Translations under genes and position numbers: made by a program
In this document: positions 55,825 through 64,000 of the stretch, one piece after another
How the letters are laid out: each line of letters starts with the position of its first letter
Position numbering within the stretch: position 1 is the first letter of the stretch
The notes under the pieces: model-generated
Databases searched by the model: none
What the model was told of the DNA's origin: nothing
What the model saw: the letters and a program-made list of their open reading frames with translations, nothing else
Assembly (NCBI GenBank): GCA_963843685.1
Contig: CAWJLO010000010.1
Location: 496,001-560,000, forward strand
Direction: 5' to 3'
DNA: 64,000 nucleotides
Origin: DASQHL01 sp963843685
GTDB lineage: Bacteria > Chloroflexota > Dehalococcoidia > DSTF01 > JACRBR01

Positions 55825-56831
55825 CCGGAGCCCGCCCCATTGGCCGGCTCCTCGTCGGCGCTCGTGCGATGCGGCACGCGCTCCGCGGGCACGGTCCCCA
55901 TGCGGCCGGCCCGGAAGTCCTCAAGCGCCTGGTAGATCTCGTCACGCGTGTTCATCACGAAGGGGCCATAGCGCGCCACCTGCTCGCGGATCGGCAGACC
56001 GCCGAGCACAAGCACCTCCCAGCCCTTCGCCGCGGCGACCGGTTGTCGCGCGGCTGCCCGGACCGTGATCGCGTCGCCTTCGCCGAACGCCGCGAGCTGT
56101 CCCTCCTCCAGCGGCCGCTGCTCGATGCCCGCGTGCCCGTGGCCCGCAAGCACGTACACCAGCGCGTTGAAGTCGCGCGGCCACGCCAGCGAGAGCTTCG
56201 CCCCCGGCGCCACCGTCGCGTGGAGGTACGTGATCGGCGTGTACGTCACCCCCGGCCCCTTGTGCGCGCCCAGCTCGCCGGCGATCACACGGATCACCGA
56301 GGAGCCGTCGTCGTTCGACAGCAGCTTCACGTCGCGCGACTCGATGTCCTGGTACCGCGGCGGCACCCACTTCTGCGCGGCCGGCAGGTTCACCCAGAGC
56401 TGCGTGCCGTGGAAGAGCCCGCCCGTCGCCACGAGCCGCTCGGGCGGCTGCTCGATGTGCTGGATGCCGGCGCCGGCCGTCATCCACTGCGTCGCGCCGT
56501 CCGTGATGAAGCCGCCGCCGCCCGTCGTGTCGCGGTGCTCGAAGCCGCCGTCGAGGATGTACGTCACGGTCTCGAAGCCGCGGTGCGGGTGCCAGGGCGT
56601 GCCCTTCGCCTCGCCCGGCGCGTACTCGACGGCGCCCAGGTGGTCGAGCAGCAGGAACGGGTCGGCCATCGACAGGTCGGCGCTCGGGAACGGCCGCCGT
56701 ACGACGAACCCCTCGCCCTCGAGCTGGCTGTGCGCCGTCACCACCTTCGCGACCGGGCGCCACGCCGTGGTGGCATCCGGTGGCGCTTCAACGCGCGGCA
56801 GTGTGAGCGAATCGGCGGTAACGGCTGGCAT
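55815..56831 (-). CDS. Pirin-family cupin protein
   Basis: 338 residues. The first cupin has FLLLDHLGAVEYAPGEAKGT and the metal motif HPHRGFETVTYILDGGFEHRD, then ATQWMTAGAGIQHIEQPPE. The second cupin (about 200-300) carries NALVYVLAGHGHAG. The two His and the Glu of the pirin iron site are present. Bacterial pirins act as quercetinases or redox regulators. GAGGGGAG lies before ATG 56831, which decides the start. Confidence 0.9.
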   Translation of the reverse strand: MPAVTADSLTLPRVEAPPDATTAWRPVAKVVTAHSQLEGEGFVVRRPFPSADLSMADPFLLLDHLGAVEYAPGEAKGTPWHPHRGFETVTYILDGGFEHRDTTGGGGFITDGATQWMTAGAGIQHIEQPPERLVATGGLFHGTQLWVNLPAAQKWVPPRYQDIESRDVKLLSNDDGSSVIRVIAGELGAHKGPGVTYTPITYLHATVAPGAKLSLAWPRDFNALVYVLAGHGHAGIEQRPLEEGQLAAFGEGDAITVRAAARQPVAAAKGWEVLVLGGLPIREQVARYGPFVMNTRDEIYQALEDFRAGRMGTVPAERVPHRTSADEEPANGAGSGQA

Positions 56832-56909
56832 GTCGTGGGCTCCCCTCAGGTTCACGAAACGGACAATTACATCTTGGCACGGATCCTCGGGCACATGCCA
56901 AGGCGCGGC

Positions 56910-57839
56910 TCAGCCGCCGACCGTCATGCTCCCGGCGGCCGTCTCCATGATCTCCTCCGCCGCCGGCCGCCGCACCACGATGAACAGCGCGGCAAGCGTC
57001 ACCAGCCCGCCGGCGACCTGCAGCGGCGCGAGCGACTCGTCGAGGACAATCCACGCGGCCACCGCCCCGACCACCGGCACGCCGAGCATCATCAACGACG
57101 AGATCGTCACGTCAACGTAGCGGTGTGCCCAGTTGACCAGCACGTGCCCGCCGATGCCGCTCGCGCAGACGATCGTCAGCAGCCAGACCCAGTCCATCAC
57201 GTCGCCGCGGCCGAGATGCTGGCCGGAGACGAGCGCGATCGGCGTCACGACCAGCGCCGCGATGAGCTGCACCGCCGCCACGTACTCGATCGCGCCGAAC
57301 CCCGCCCGGCGCCGCTTCGACACGATGAAGTAGCCCGTAAAGGTCACGACGGCGCCAACGGCCAGCGCATCGCCGCCGGGGCTCCACTCCGGCGTTCCGG
57401 CCGAGCCGAGCACGACCAGCACCACTCCACCGAGCGCGACCGCCGTCCAGGCGATCTCTCGCATGCCGACGCGCTCGCCGAACCACGGTCCCGCGATCAT
57501 CAGCACGAGCGCCGGCTGCAGCGCGGAGATCAACGTGGCGTCGGCGACGCTGGTGAGCTTGAGCGCGCTGAAGAACATGACGATGTTGACGCCGAACAGC
57601 ACGCCGCCCGGCACCGCTTCCCGCAGGTCGCGCAACGTCGGCCGGATACCGGCGAGCGACGTCAGCACGAACATGAGGGCCACGGCGACCCAGAGCCGGT
57701 ACAGCGCGAGCACGATGCCGTCGAACGAGTCGAGCTTCACGAGGACGTTGCCGCAGCCCCACGCGGTCACAGCGGCCGCCACGGCTGCGACGGGGAGTCG
57801 GCTGTCAGGGGGATGGCGCGACGGCACGTGCGGGCTCAC
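56910..57839 (-). CDS. EamA/DMT-family transporter
   Basis: 309 residues with ten membrane helices in two EamA halves. First half: AAVTAWGCGNVLVKL and DATLISALQPALVLMIAGPW. Second half: AVGAVVTFTGYFIVSKRRRA and ISSLMMLGVPVVGAVAAWIV. Members export amino acids or other metabolites; the substrate cannot be read off. It lies 78 bases upstream of pirin on the same strand. Confidence 0.9.
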   Translation of the reverse strand: MSPHVPSRHPPDSRLPVAAVAAAVTAWGCGNVLVKLDSFDGIVLALYRLWVAVALMFVLTSLAGIRPTLRDLREAVPGGVLFGVNIVMFFSALKLTSVADATLISALQPALVLMIAGPWFGERVGMREIAWTAVALGGVVLVVLGSAGTPEWSPGGDALAVGAVVTFTGYFIVSKRRRAGFGAIEYVAAVQLIAALVVTPIALVSGQHLGRGDVMDWVWLLTIVCASGIGGHVLVNWAHRYVDVTISSLMMLGVPVVGAVAAWIVLDESLAPLQVAGGLVTLAALFIVVRRPAAEEIMETAAGSMTVGG

Positions 57840-58010
57840 TTTCGGGCGGTTGATGACGGATCGTGTCGGTAGGGTATCGCGTGCGGCCGCGACGCGACGG
57901 CGAAGACACGGCCGCTGCCGTGGCCCGGCCTGGCCGCCGCCTCAGCCGCAACAGATATGGGGCTGGTCGCGGCCGCCACGATGGCGCGATGGGGCCGTCC
58001 CGGGGGACGG

Positions 58011-58430
58011 TCAACTCCTGCGCGTGAGCACGACCACCGGGATGGACCGTTTGGTGTTCTTCGCGTACTCGAGGAACTGTGGCATGGTCGCCGCGTGCTG
58101 AGCGTACAGGCGCTCGCGCTCGGCGCCGGAGGCGAGAGACGCCTCAACCGGGATCACTTCCGTCCCGACCTCGATGACGGCGGACGGGTTGGCGACCAGG
58201 TTGTAATACCAGTCCGGGTTCGTCGGCGCGCCGCCTTTCGATGCCACGATGACGAATCGATCGCCGTCCCGCGTGAATACGAGCGGGTTCCATCGCGTCT
58301 GTCCAGATCGCGCTCCGGTGGAGGTGAGGATGAGGATCTCCGCCCCCTGGAAGCGTCCGCCGACCTTGCCCGCATTGGCGTGAAATTCGGCCATGATCTG
58401 CTGGTTGAAGTCGTTGGCGGCGTCCGGCAC
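58011..58430 (-). CDS. Deazaflavin-dependent nitroreductase-family protein (DUF385/Ddn)
   Basis: 139 residues from GTG 58430, chosen because AAGGAG is 7 bases upstream. FNQQIMAEFHANAGKVGGRF, LTSTGARSGQTRWNPLVFTR and ASKGGAPTNPDWYYNLVANP match the Ddn/DUF385 family, which uses coenzyme F420. This suggests F420 in the host, as found in actinobacteria and many Chloroflexota. The long upstream frame to 58655 is antisense to the HAD gene. Confidence 0.88.
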   Translation of the reverse strand: MPDAANDFNQQIMAEFHANAGKVGGRFQGAEILILTSTGARSGQTRWNPLVFTRDGDRFVIVASKGGAPTNPDWYYNLVANPSAVIEVGTEVIPVEASLASGAERERLYAQHAATMPQFLEYAKNTKRSIPVVVLTRRS

Positions 58431-58583
58431 GTCTGCGCTCCTTGCTCCCGACGGGTGATCACGCGTCGCAATCATCCTGACAGGTATTGGGACGATACTG
58501 CCAGCCGGACGAAAAGCGCGCGACGGCACGCCGTTGCGCACTGCGTTGATCGCGCAGCGCGTAGCAGGAACAATGACGCGGAG

Positions 58584-58589
58584 TAGGGT
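58584..58589 (+). promoter_or_regulatory. -10 element of the HAD gene
   Basis: TAGGGT lies 7 bases before ATG 58597 with no Shine-Dalgarno site. Confidence 0.35.
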
Positions 58590-58596
58590 CCGCACG

Positions 58597-59289
58597 ATGA
58601 TGTCATCATCACAGACCGTGTTTCTGCTCGACGTCGACAATACGCTGCTCGACAACGACCACGTCGAACGAGACTTGCGGCGTCACCTCGCGCAGGAGTT
58701 CGGCCCCGAGCGCGAAGAGCGTTACTGGGCGATCTTCGAGCAACTGCGTACCGAGCTCGGTTACGCCGACTACCTCGGCGCCCTGCAGCGGTACCGCGTC
58801 GAGCACCCCCGCGACCCCCATCTGCTCAACGTTTCGTCCTACCTGCTGGAGTATCCGTTCGCGGACCGCGTCTATCCCGGCGCGCTCGACCTGATCGGCA
58901 GGCTGCGTCGCCATGGCCCCACCGTCATCCTGTCCGACGGGGACGTCGTCTTCCAGCCACGCAAGGTCGTGCGTTCCGGCCTGTGGGACGCCGTGGACGG
59001 GCAGGTGCTCATCTACGTGCACAAGGAAGAGATGCTGGACGACGTGGAGACGCGCTACCCGGCGCGGCACTACGTGATGGTCGATGACAAGCTGCGGATC
59101 CTCGCGGCGATGAAGCAGGTGTGGGGCAGCCGGCTCACGACCGTCTTCCCCCGACAGGGACACTACGCGACCGACGAACGGATCGTCGGCGCCTTCCCTC
59201 CCGCGGACCTCACCGTCGAAACGATCGGGGAGCTCCTGGGCGACGATCTCGCCGGCCTCCTCGCCGCGATCGCCGCTGAGGCGAGCTAG
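58597..59289 (+). CDS. HAD-superfamily hydrolase
   Basis: 230 residues. Motif I is TVFLLDVDNTLLDNDHVERD with both catalytic Asp residues, motif II TVILSDGDVVFQ, motif III Lys near LIYVHKEEML, and motif IV HYVMVDDKLRILAAM. The C1-type helical cap lies at about 25-95. Probably a small-molecule phosphatase; substrate unknown. Two ATG codons in a row start the frame. Confidence 0.85.
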   Translation: MMSSSQTVFLLDVDNTLLDNDHVERDLRRHLAQEFGPEREERYWAIFEQLRTELGYADYLGALQRYRVEHPRDPHLLNVSSYLLEYPFADRVYPGALDLIGRLRRHGPTVILSDGDVVFQPRKVVRSGLWDAVDGQVLIYVHKEEMLDDVETRYPARHYVMVDDKLRILAAMKQVWGSRLTTVFPRQGHYATDERIVGAFPPADLTVETIGELLGDDLAGLLAAIAAEAS

Positions 59290-59312
59290 TCCCTCCCTTT
59301 GCGAGCGCGTCG

Positions 59313-60299
59313 CTACAACTCGAAGCGCGTGCCGACCGTGTTCTGGATGTACGCCGCCGGAAGGCGCGTGGCGAGCGCGAGCTGTGCCCGCCAGCCCGTA
59401 CAGTGCGCCGGCACGATCCACTGTGGCGCGAACGCCGCCATCGCGTCGCACACGGCCGGGATCGTCGGTTCGAAGAGGACGCCGTTGAGGTGGAACCCGC
59501 CGATCACGGCGTACACCTCTTCGACGCCGGTGAGCTTCCGCGCGTATCGCACGATGTTGACGATACCCGCATGCCCGCAGCCGGTGAGCACGACGAGCCC
59601 TCGGTCCCTGACGTGCAGCACGAGCGCCTGGTCGTCGAGGATGAGCGGGTCCGGCTGCCAGGCGTCGTCGCGGAAGGCCTGATGGACGGGGAACCCGCGC
59701 TCGAATTCGGTCGTCCGGTCCACTTCGCCGGTGACCAGCACGACGCCGTCCAGCAGGAACGACGGCCGCCGCTCTTCCACGATCTCGAACCCCGCGCCGA
59801 GGAGCGCCTGCTTGCTCGTCGACGGGATCTCGAGCGGCTCCCGACCGGGGATCGCGATCCGCCGCCGCGTCCAGAATTCGGGATGGATGATCACCGGCAG
59901 GTTGGCGCGGCCGACGGAGCGGATGAATCCGTCCAGCCCGGTCGTGTGGTCGAAATGCCCGTGGCTCAGCACCACAAGCTCGACGTCCTTGGGGTCGAGC
60001 GAGAGGCGGCGCATGTTCTCGGCCACGCCGTCAGGCGTCACGCCGGCGTCGAACAGGATGCGGCGGGATCGGCCCTTCGCGGTGACCGTGACGAGCGCCG
60101 AAAAGCCGTGCTCGGCGAGCACCTGGTCGATCGTCTGGCCCCCTTCGAGCGTCGGCGCCGCCAGCATCGGCGGCCGTCCCGTGCTCGCGATCCCCGCTCG
60201 TTTCGCGGGGCCCTGATCGACGACGAGCATATCCGTCACGTTGTCCATGACGGTCGTCACTGCGACCGAGTCAACGGGTTCGAGCCGGATCTCGCTCAT
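59313..60299 (-). CDS. Metallo-beta-lactamase-fold protein, dihydropterin-synthase-like group
   Basis: 328 residues. ILFDAGVTPDGVAENMRRLS, VVLSHGHFDHTTGLDGF (HxHxDH-like), VVLTGCGHAGIVNIVRYARK, AVIGGFHLNG and IVPAHCTGWRAQLAL are the markers of the group containing the archaeal methanopterin-pathway MBL protein (COG1237). Enzymatic role in bacteria is unknown. It converges with the HAD gene. Confidence 0.85.
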   Translation of the reverse strand: MSEIRLEPVDSVAVTTVMDNVTDMLVVDQGPAKRAGIASTGRPPMLAAPTLEGGQTIDQVLAEHGFSALVTVTAKGRSRRILFDAGVTPDGVAENMRRLSLDPKDVELVVLSHGHFDHTTGLDGFIRSVGRANLPVIIHPEFWTRRRIAIPGREPLEIPSTSKQALLGAGFEIVEERRPSFLLDGVVLVTGEVDRTTEFERGFPVHQAFRDDAWQPDPLILDDQALVLHVRDRGLVVLTGCGHAGIVNIVRYARKLTGVEEVYAVIGGFHLNGVLFEPTIPAVCDAMAAFAPQWIVPAHCTGWRAQLALATRLPAAYIQNTVGTRFEL

Positions 60300-60393
60300 C
60301 TTCCTCTTCTACATTCCGAACTCTTCGCCGGTGGCCTGGATCGGCGAGAAGCGCTAAACATCTATCTCTCAGGCCTGACCCCTGTTCGCGGGC

Positions 60394-62364
60394 CTACTCC
60401 GATGGGCCTGTCGCGGTCTCTGTCGTGCGTTGGCGGAGACTCGCAGCCCGACCCGCGCAGTCATAGAGATCATAGCGATACTTCATAGGCAGCGTCTCCG
60501 CCTCCACCGGGCGGCAAGCGACTTCAATCGCCGACAGCACCGGGCTCTCGTCGATCGAATAGAACCCCCCGGTGAGCAGCACGTAGCGGACCGATCCCGC
60601 CGCCGCCAGGTCCGCAAACCGCGACACGGAGATCGTGTCGTCCCAGCCGAGGAACCCACCGAGCGACATGACGGGGATTCCGTACTGGGCGATGAGGCGC
60701 GCGCCGTCCTGCGAGTTAGGCACAACGAGCTGCCAGGTGGCGATCGGATCGTGGTGCAACTCCAGCCACGCAGCCAGCTCCCCCGTCCCTTGATCGAAGG
60801 CCATTGAGCCAAACGAGGCGCCCGCCGCTCCGCGCTGAGGGCCCGCTTGCGGGAGCGTGGCGTTCAACGACGGATTCGACGCGGCGCTCAACGACCACGC
60901 CGCCGGCCAGAGCAGGAGGCCCGCAAGGCTCAGCGCGATGCCGCTGGACAGCGTCGACCGTTGAAGCGCGAGCGCGATGATCGACGCACCACCCACGAAC
61001 GTGACGGTGATCGCGAGAGGCTGCACCCACCCGTAGAAGTCCGGCGTGCGACCGGCGATCTCGATCTGCGTCCAGAGGGTCAGCGCGACGAGCCCGACCA
61101 GCGCCACCATCCATCTCCGGTCACGCCGTGCCTCCTCGGCAAGCGTCGTCGCCCCGATGCCGATCAACGCGGCCACGCCCGGGACCATCGCCGACGTGTA
61201 GAACGCGTGAAACGTGCCATGTGCGAACGAGAAGATCTCGCCGTACAGCGCAATCCAGCCCAGGAACAACAGCACCGCGGCACGCCGCCGCGGGTCGAAT
61301 CGCCACAACCAGAGCGCTGCCAGCCCGCTGCCGATCGCAAAGGGCAGGAGCCAGCCGATCTGTCCGCCGTTTGCGTTGTCGAACAGCCTCAGCGGACCGG
61401 CGTAGCCCCCGAAGATGCCGCCGGGGCCGGCCACGCCTCCCGGATCCTCGCCACCCGGCACCACGGGGACGGCGCCGCCACCGTCGCCCGCCAGGCGCGC
61501 GAAGCCGTTGTATCCCAGCGCCAGATCGACGGCCGAGTTGTTGGTCGAGCTGCCGATGTACGGCCGATCGGATCGCGGCCACGCATCCACTACGAGCAGC
61601 CAGGACGCCGACACCACGAGCGTCACCGCCGCCAGGAGCGCGAGCCGCGGAAGCAGTTCGCGCGCCGTGTCCCACGACGCCTTCGGACTGGCGACAACGA
61701 TGGCGGCGGCGAACGCGGGGCCCGGAATCCACGCCGCCAGCATCTTGATATTGAACGCAACGCCCACGAGGACACCCGCGACGACGATCCATGCCCGCCA
61801 GTTCGGACTCTCGAGCGACTGCAGCACGGCGCCCGCCGCGGCGATCAGCGCCAGCACAAGAAACGGCTCAGGGAGATTCAACCGGTCGACGGCGACCGAG
61901 ATCGGCGATAACGCGAGCACGCTCGCGGCGATCGTGGCGGCCATCGTCCCGAAGTGCCGACGGACGATCAGCCAGAGGAGGCCCACGCTCGCGGCCCCCG
62001 CGATCGAACTCGGGAGAATCAGCGACCACGTCGAATAGCCGAAGGTCCGCGCGGCGAGCGCGCCGACCCAGAGAAAGACCGGCGGCTTGTCGACCGTACT
62101 GAAGCCGCCGGGATCGAGCGCGCCGAAGAAGAAATTCTTCCAGGACACCGTCATCGAGCGGACGGCGGCCGCGTAGTACGTGTTCCCGTACCCGACCATC
62201 GAGAGCGACCACGTGTTCAGGGCGAGCGACAGCGCGACGACGGCGATCCCGGGCAGGAGCTGAGCCCAGTGCCGGCGGATCGGCGCCGCGACGGCTTCGC
62301 GCAACGGATCGACCATCCGAGCGCCCGACGCCTCGGCCACTCGCTCCCGGGCTGCTACCGACAT
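60394..62364 (-). CDS. GT39-family (ArnT/PMT-like) membrane glycosyltransferase
   Basis: 656 residues with about twelve membrane helices. The first loop has YYAAAVRSMTVSWKNFFFGA, the acidic catalytic region, and GGFSTVDKPPVFLWVGALAA is typical of the family. LNLPEPFLVLALI follows in the luminal face, then a Gly/Pro-rich loop (VPGGEDPGGVAGPGGIFGGY). The 150-residue soluble C-terminus contains MSLGGFLGWDDTISV. It should move a lipid-linked sugar onto a cell-envelope acceptor outside the membrane. Confidence 0.88.
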   Translation of the reverse strand: MSVAARERVAEASGARMVDPLREAVAAPIRRHWAQLLPGIAVVALSLALNTWSLSMVGYGNTYYAAAVRSMTVSWKNFFFGALDPGGFSTVDKPPVFLWVGALAARTFGYSTWSLILPSSIAGAASVGLLWLIVRRHFGTMAATIAASVLALSPISVAVDRLNLPEPFLVLALIAAAGAVLQSLESPNWRAWIVVAGVLVGVAFNIKMLAAWIPGPAFAAAIVVASPKASWDTARELLPRLALLAAVTLVVSASWLLVVDAWPRSDRPYIGSSTNNSAVDLALGYNGFARLAGDGGGAVPVVPGGEDPGGVAGPGGIFGGYAGPLRLFDNANGGQIGWLLPFAIGSGLAALWLWRFDPRRRAAVLLFLGWIALYGEIFSFAHGTFHAFYTSAMVPGVAALIGIGATTLAEEARRDRRWMVALVGLVALTLWTQIEIAGRTPDFYGWVQPLAITVTFVGGASIIALALQRSTLSSGIALSLAGLLLWPAAWSLSAASNPSLNATLPQAGPQRGAAGASFGSMAFDQGTGELAAWLELHHDPIATWQLVVPNSQDGARLIAQYGIPVMSLGGFLGWDDTISVSRFADLAAAGSVRYVLLTGGFYSIDESPVLSAIEVACRPVEAETLPMKYRYDLYDCAGRAASLRQRTTETATGPSE

Positions 62365-62500
62365 TCGATCCCCCGATGTGCCGGAGGGCCCGGCACCACT
62401 CGATCAGGATTCTATCGGCATCGACCTCCTGGCGTTTCCAGACCTCTCGTCTGCGTACGAGCGTGCGGGCGGAAGTAAGCTTCGCACTCTTGGACAAACC

Positions 62501-62531
62501 AAAAAGAGCCCGAACGCGCGCGTCCGGGCTC
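62501..62531 (-). terminator. Intrinsic terminator after the tRNA pair
   Basis: A near-perfect self-complementary 26-base element (62506-62531), GAGCCCG paired with CGGGCTC plus an inner GC stem with one G-U, is followed on the minus strand by TTTTT (62505-62501). It ends 10 bases after the tRNA-Glu gene. Confidence 0.85.
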
Positions 62532-62540
62532 GAAGCATCG

Positions 62541-62617
62541 TGGTAGCGCATGCGGGATTCGAACCCGCGATCTCCGCCTTGAGAGGGCGGTGTCCTGGGC
62601 CGCTAGACGAATGCGCC
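62541..62617 (-). tRNA. tRNA-Glu (anticodon CUC)
   Basis: Cloverleaf on the minus strand. The anticodon stem CCGCC/GGCGG encloses loop CTCTCAA, giving anticodon CUC. The T-arm contains GGTTCGAATCC, and CCA is encoded at the 3' end. The acceptor stem has a G-U first pair. The tRNA lies 3 bases downstream of tRNA-Gln in the same transcript. Confidence 0.93.
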
Positions 62618-62620
62618 AAG

Positions 62621-62694
62621 TGGCTGGGGATGGAGGATTCGAACCCCCACATACGGATCCAGAATCCGCTGTCCTACCATTAGACGAATCCCCA
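62621..62694 (-). tRNA. tRNA-Gln (anticodon CUG)
   Basis: Cloverleaf of 74 bases including encoded CCA. Anticodon stem GCGGA/TCCGT encloses loop TTCTGGA, giving anticodon CUG. The U1-A72 pair and G73 are tRNA-Gln identity features. T-arm GGTTCGAATCC is present. Confidence 0.93.
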
Positions 62695-62706
62695 GCGTCG
62701 CCACGA

Positions 62707-62736
62707 AGTCTAGCACGGCCATTTTGAGCCCGACAA
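62707..62736 (-). promoter_or_regulatory. Promoter of the tRNA-Gln/tRNA-Glu unit
   Basis: Reading the minus strand: TTGTCG (62736-62731), 18-base spacer, TAGACT (62712-62707). The start point would fall just before the tRNA-Gln 5' end at 62694. Confidence 0.65.
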
Positions 62737-62749
62737 CCCGCGCTCTCCC

Positions 62750-64000
62750 CTACGCGAGCGCCTCGATCGCCGCGCGCAGCCGCACAGCGCAGCGCTCCTG
62801 GCCGAGGATCTCCATGCTCTCGAACAGCGGCGGCGTCACGCGCTTCCCCGTCACTGCCACCCTGATCAGGGAGAAGAGATCGCCGGCTTTCGCGCCCAGT
62901 TCGCCCGCCAGCTCGCGCAGCGACGCCTCGAGCGCGCTGTGCTCGAAGGCGCCACCCTCGATCACGACAAGCGCGCGTTCCAGCGCCGTTCGCGCGTCGG
63001 CCGGACGACCGGCGTACGCCTTCCCGAGCAGATCCTCGCGCGAGTAGCTCAGCACGTCCGTGAAGAAGAAGTCGCAGTACTCGACGACCTCCGACAGCAG
63101 CTTCACGCGCTCGCGGATCAACGGCGCGATGCGGGCAACGAGCGCGCGGTCGATCGGACGGGCGATCGTCGCCGGCAGATCGTGCTCCAGGCGCTCGGTG
63201 AACACGTCCACCAACTGCGCCTCGGGCATTTCGCGGATGTACACGCCGTTCATCCACGTCAGCTTCTCGATGTTGAAAATCGCCGGGTTCTTGACGATGC
63301 GGTCCAGCGTAAAGTGCTCGATGAATTGCTGCCGCGAGATGATCTCCGTCTTGTCGTCCAGCGACCATCCCACGAGGCCGAGGAAGTTGAACACGGCGTC
63401 CGGCAGGTAGCCCTGGTCGCGATACTCGAACACGCTCGTCGCGCCATGCCGCTTGCTCAACTTCGCGCCGTCCGGCCCCAGCACGCGCGGCACGTGCGCG
63501 ATCACCGGCGGCGCAATGCCGAGCGCGCGATAGATCAGCGCGTGCCGCGGCGCCGAAGGCAGCCACTCGTCGCCGCGGAGCACGTGCGTGATCTTCATCA
63601 TGTCGTCGTCGACGATGTACGCCAGGTGGTACGTGGGGAAGCCGTCCGACTTCAGCATCACGAAGTCGTCGATCGTCGCCAGGTCGAACACCGTCTCGCC
63701 GTGGATCGCGTCGGCAAGCGAGATCTGGCCCTCCAGCGGCGTCTTGAAGCGCACGACGCAGTTGCGCCCCTCCGCTTCCGCCTCGGTGCGTGCGAGCGCG
63801 CGTCCTGCCTCTTCGCGGCAGCGCCGGTCGTACCTGGGCGGCAGCTTGTTCCGCGCCTGCTCCGCCCGTACCTCGTCCAGCCGCTGCGACGAGCACCAGC
63901 ACTCGTACGCGTCGCCCTGCGCGAGCAGCCGGTCCGCCGCCGCGCGGTAGTAGGGCAGCCGCTCGGACTGTACGTACGGCCCGTACGGCCCGCCGATCTC
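62750..64000 (-). CDS. gltX: Glutamyl-tRNA synthetase (5' end outside window)
   Basis: 417 codons are visible and open to the right edge; the HIGH region lies outside. Seen: GGPYGPYVQSERLPYYRAAA, CWCSSQRLDE, GFPTYHLAYIVDDDMMKITH, VLRGDEWLPSAPRHALIYRA and the class I signature KLSKRHGATSVFEYRDQGYL. The C-terminal anticodon-binding part ends ALRAAIEALA. It charges tRNA-Glu; in bacteria without GlnRS it also charges tRNA-Gln for GatCAB. The two cognate tRNA genes lie immediately downstream. Confidence 0.96.
   Translation of the reverse strand, partial: EIGGPYGPYVQSERLPYYRAAADRLLAQGDAYECWCSSQRLDEVRAEQARNKLPPRYDRRCREEAGRALARTEAEAEGRNCVVRFKTPLEGQISLADAIHGETVFDLATIDDFVMLKSDGFPTYHLAYIVDDDMMKITHVLRGDEWLPSAPRHALIYRALGIAPPVIAHVPRVLGPDGAKLSKRHGATSVFEYRDQGYLPDAVFNFLGLVGWSLDDKTEIISRQQFIEHFTLDRIVKNPAIFNIEKLTWMNGVYIREMPEAQLVDVFTERLEHDLPATIARPIDRALVARIAPLIRERVKLLSEVVEYCDFFFTDVLSYSREDLLGKAYAGRPADARTALERALVVIEGGAFEHSALEASLRELAGELGAKAGDLFSLIRVAVTGKRVTPPLFESMEILGQERCAVRLRAAIEALA

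Noticed and set aside
62378..62683. Plus-strand frame of 101 codons
   Set aside because: It crosses the terminator and both tRNA genes and cannot be a protein gene.

Overview
The window is about 64 kb of gene-dense, GC-rich bacterial DNA with no gene-free stretch over 300 bases. Typical features are Shine-Dalgarno starts mixed with apparently leaderless starts, many acyl-CoA and CoA-transferase genes, a complete Pst/Pho locus, an OtrA-type ribosomal protection protein, a geranylgeranyl-reductase-family oxidoreductase and two-subunit-type methylmalonyl-CoA mutase. These fit a high-GC Chloroflexota lineage (Dehalococcoidia-like), with an actinobacterium as the alternative. No rRNA or marker phylogeny is available, so this is inference. 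Single-base frame breaks interrupt several otherwise well-conserved genes, most of them between 5.5 and 16.4 kb. Draft assembly error or local gene decay could both explain this.

Layout. 0-3.7 kb: etfB (cut by the window edge), then ApbE flavin transferase, two membrane-anchored low-complexity proteins and a ferric-reductase-like membrane protein, forming a small membrane redox module. 3.8-13.7 kb: a tetracycline-resistance-type ribosomal protection protein with a possible leader peptide, three SAM methyltransferases, two aminoglycoside-phosphotransferase-type kinases, a questin-oxidase-like protein, a LOG-family protein, a zinc-ribbon protein and an AbrB/PIN toxin-antitoxin pair. 13.7-26.5 kb: metabolic genes, namely a 2-hydroxyacyl-CoA lyase-type ThDP enzyme, SRPBCC and alpha/beta hydrolase proteins, an SPFH protein, a VOC protein, metallo-hydrolase, branched-chain aminotransferase, geranylgeranyl reductase family, a Rieske-fold protein lacking its iron ligands, a lipoprotein, acyl-CoA dehydrogenase, GNAT and DUF167.

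26.5-34.2 kb: the phosphate locus on the minus strand in transcription order pstS-pstC-pstA-pstB-pstB-phoU-phoB-phoR. A PHO-box-like repeat lies upstream of pstS, and a perfect hairpin separates pstS from the permease genes. 34.4-38.3 kb: PQQ-type sugar dehydrogenase lipoprotein, serine hydrolase, rhomboid-like protein and TauE/SafE permease. 38.4-44.8 kb: an acyl-CoA dehydrogenase remnant, methylmalonyl-CoA mutase large subunit, two coupled CaiB/BaiF CoA-transferases (the second lacking the catalytic Asp), a Tat lipoprotein metallo-hydrolase and a dienelactone hydrolase.

45-53 kb: a 1048-residue GAF-PAS-PAS-GGDEF-EAL protein with a structured leader, a small lipoprotein, and a MacAB-like exporter. 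53-62.4 kb: MFS transporter, flippase-like membrane protein, pirin, EamA transporter, deazaflavin-type nitroreductase, HAD hydrolase, metallo-hydrolase and a GT39 glycosyltransferase. The window ends with tRNA-Glu(CUC), tRNA-Gln(CUG) and gltX (cut by the right edge), all on the minus strand. The two tRNAs have their own promoter and intrinsic terminator.
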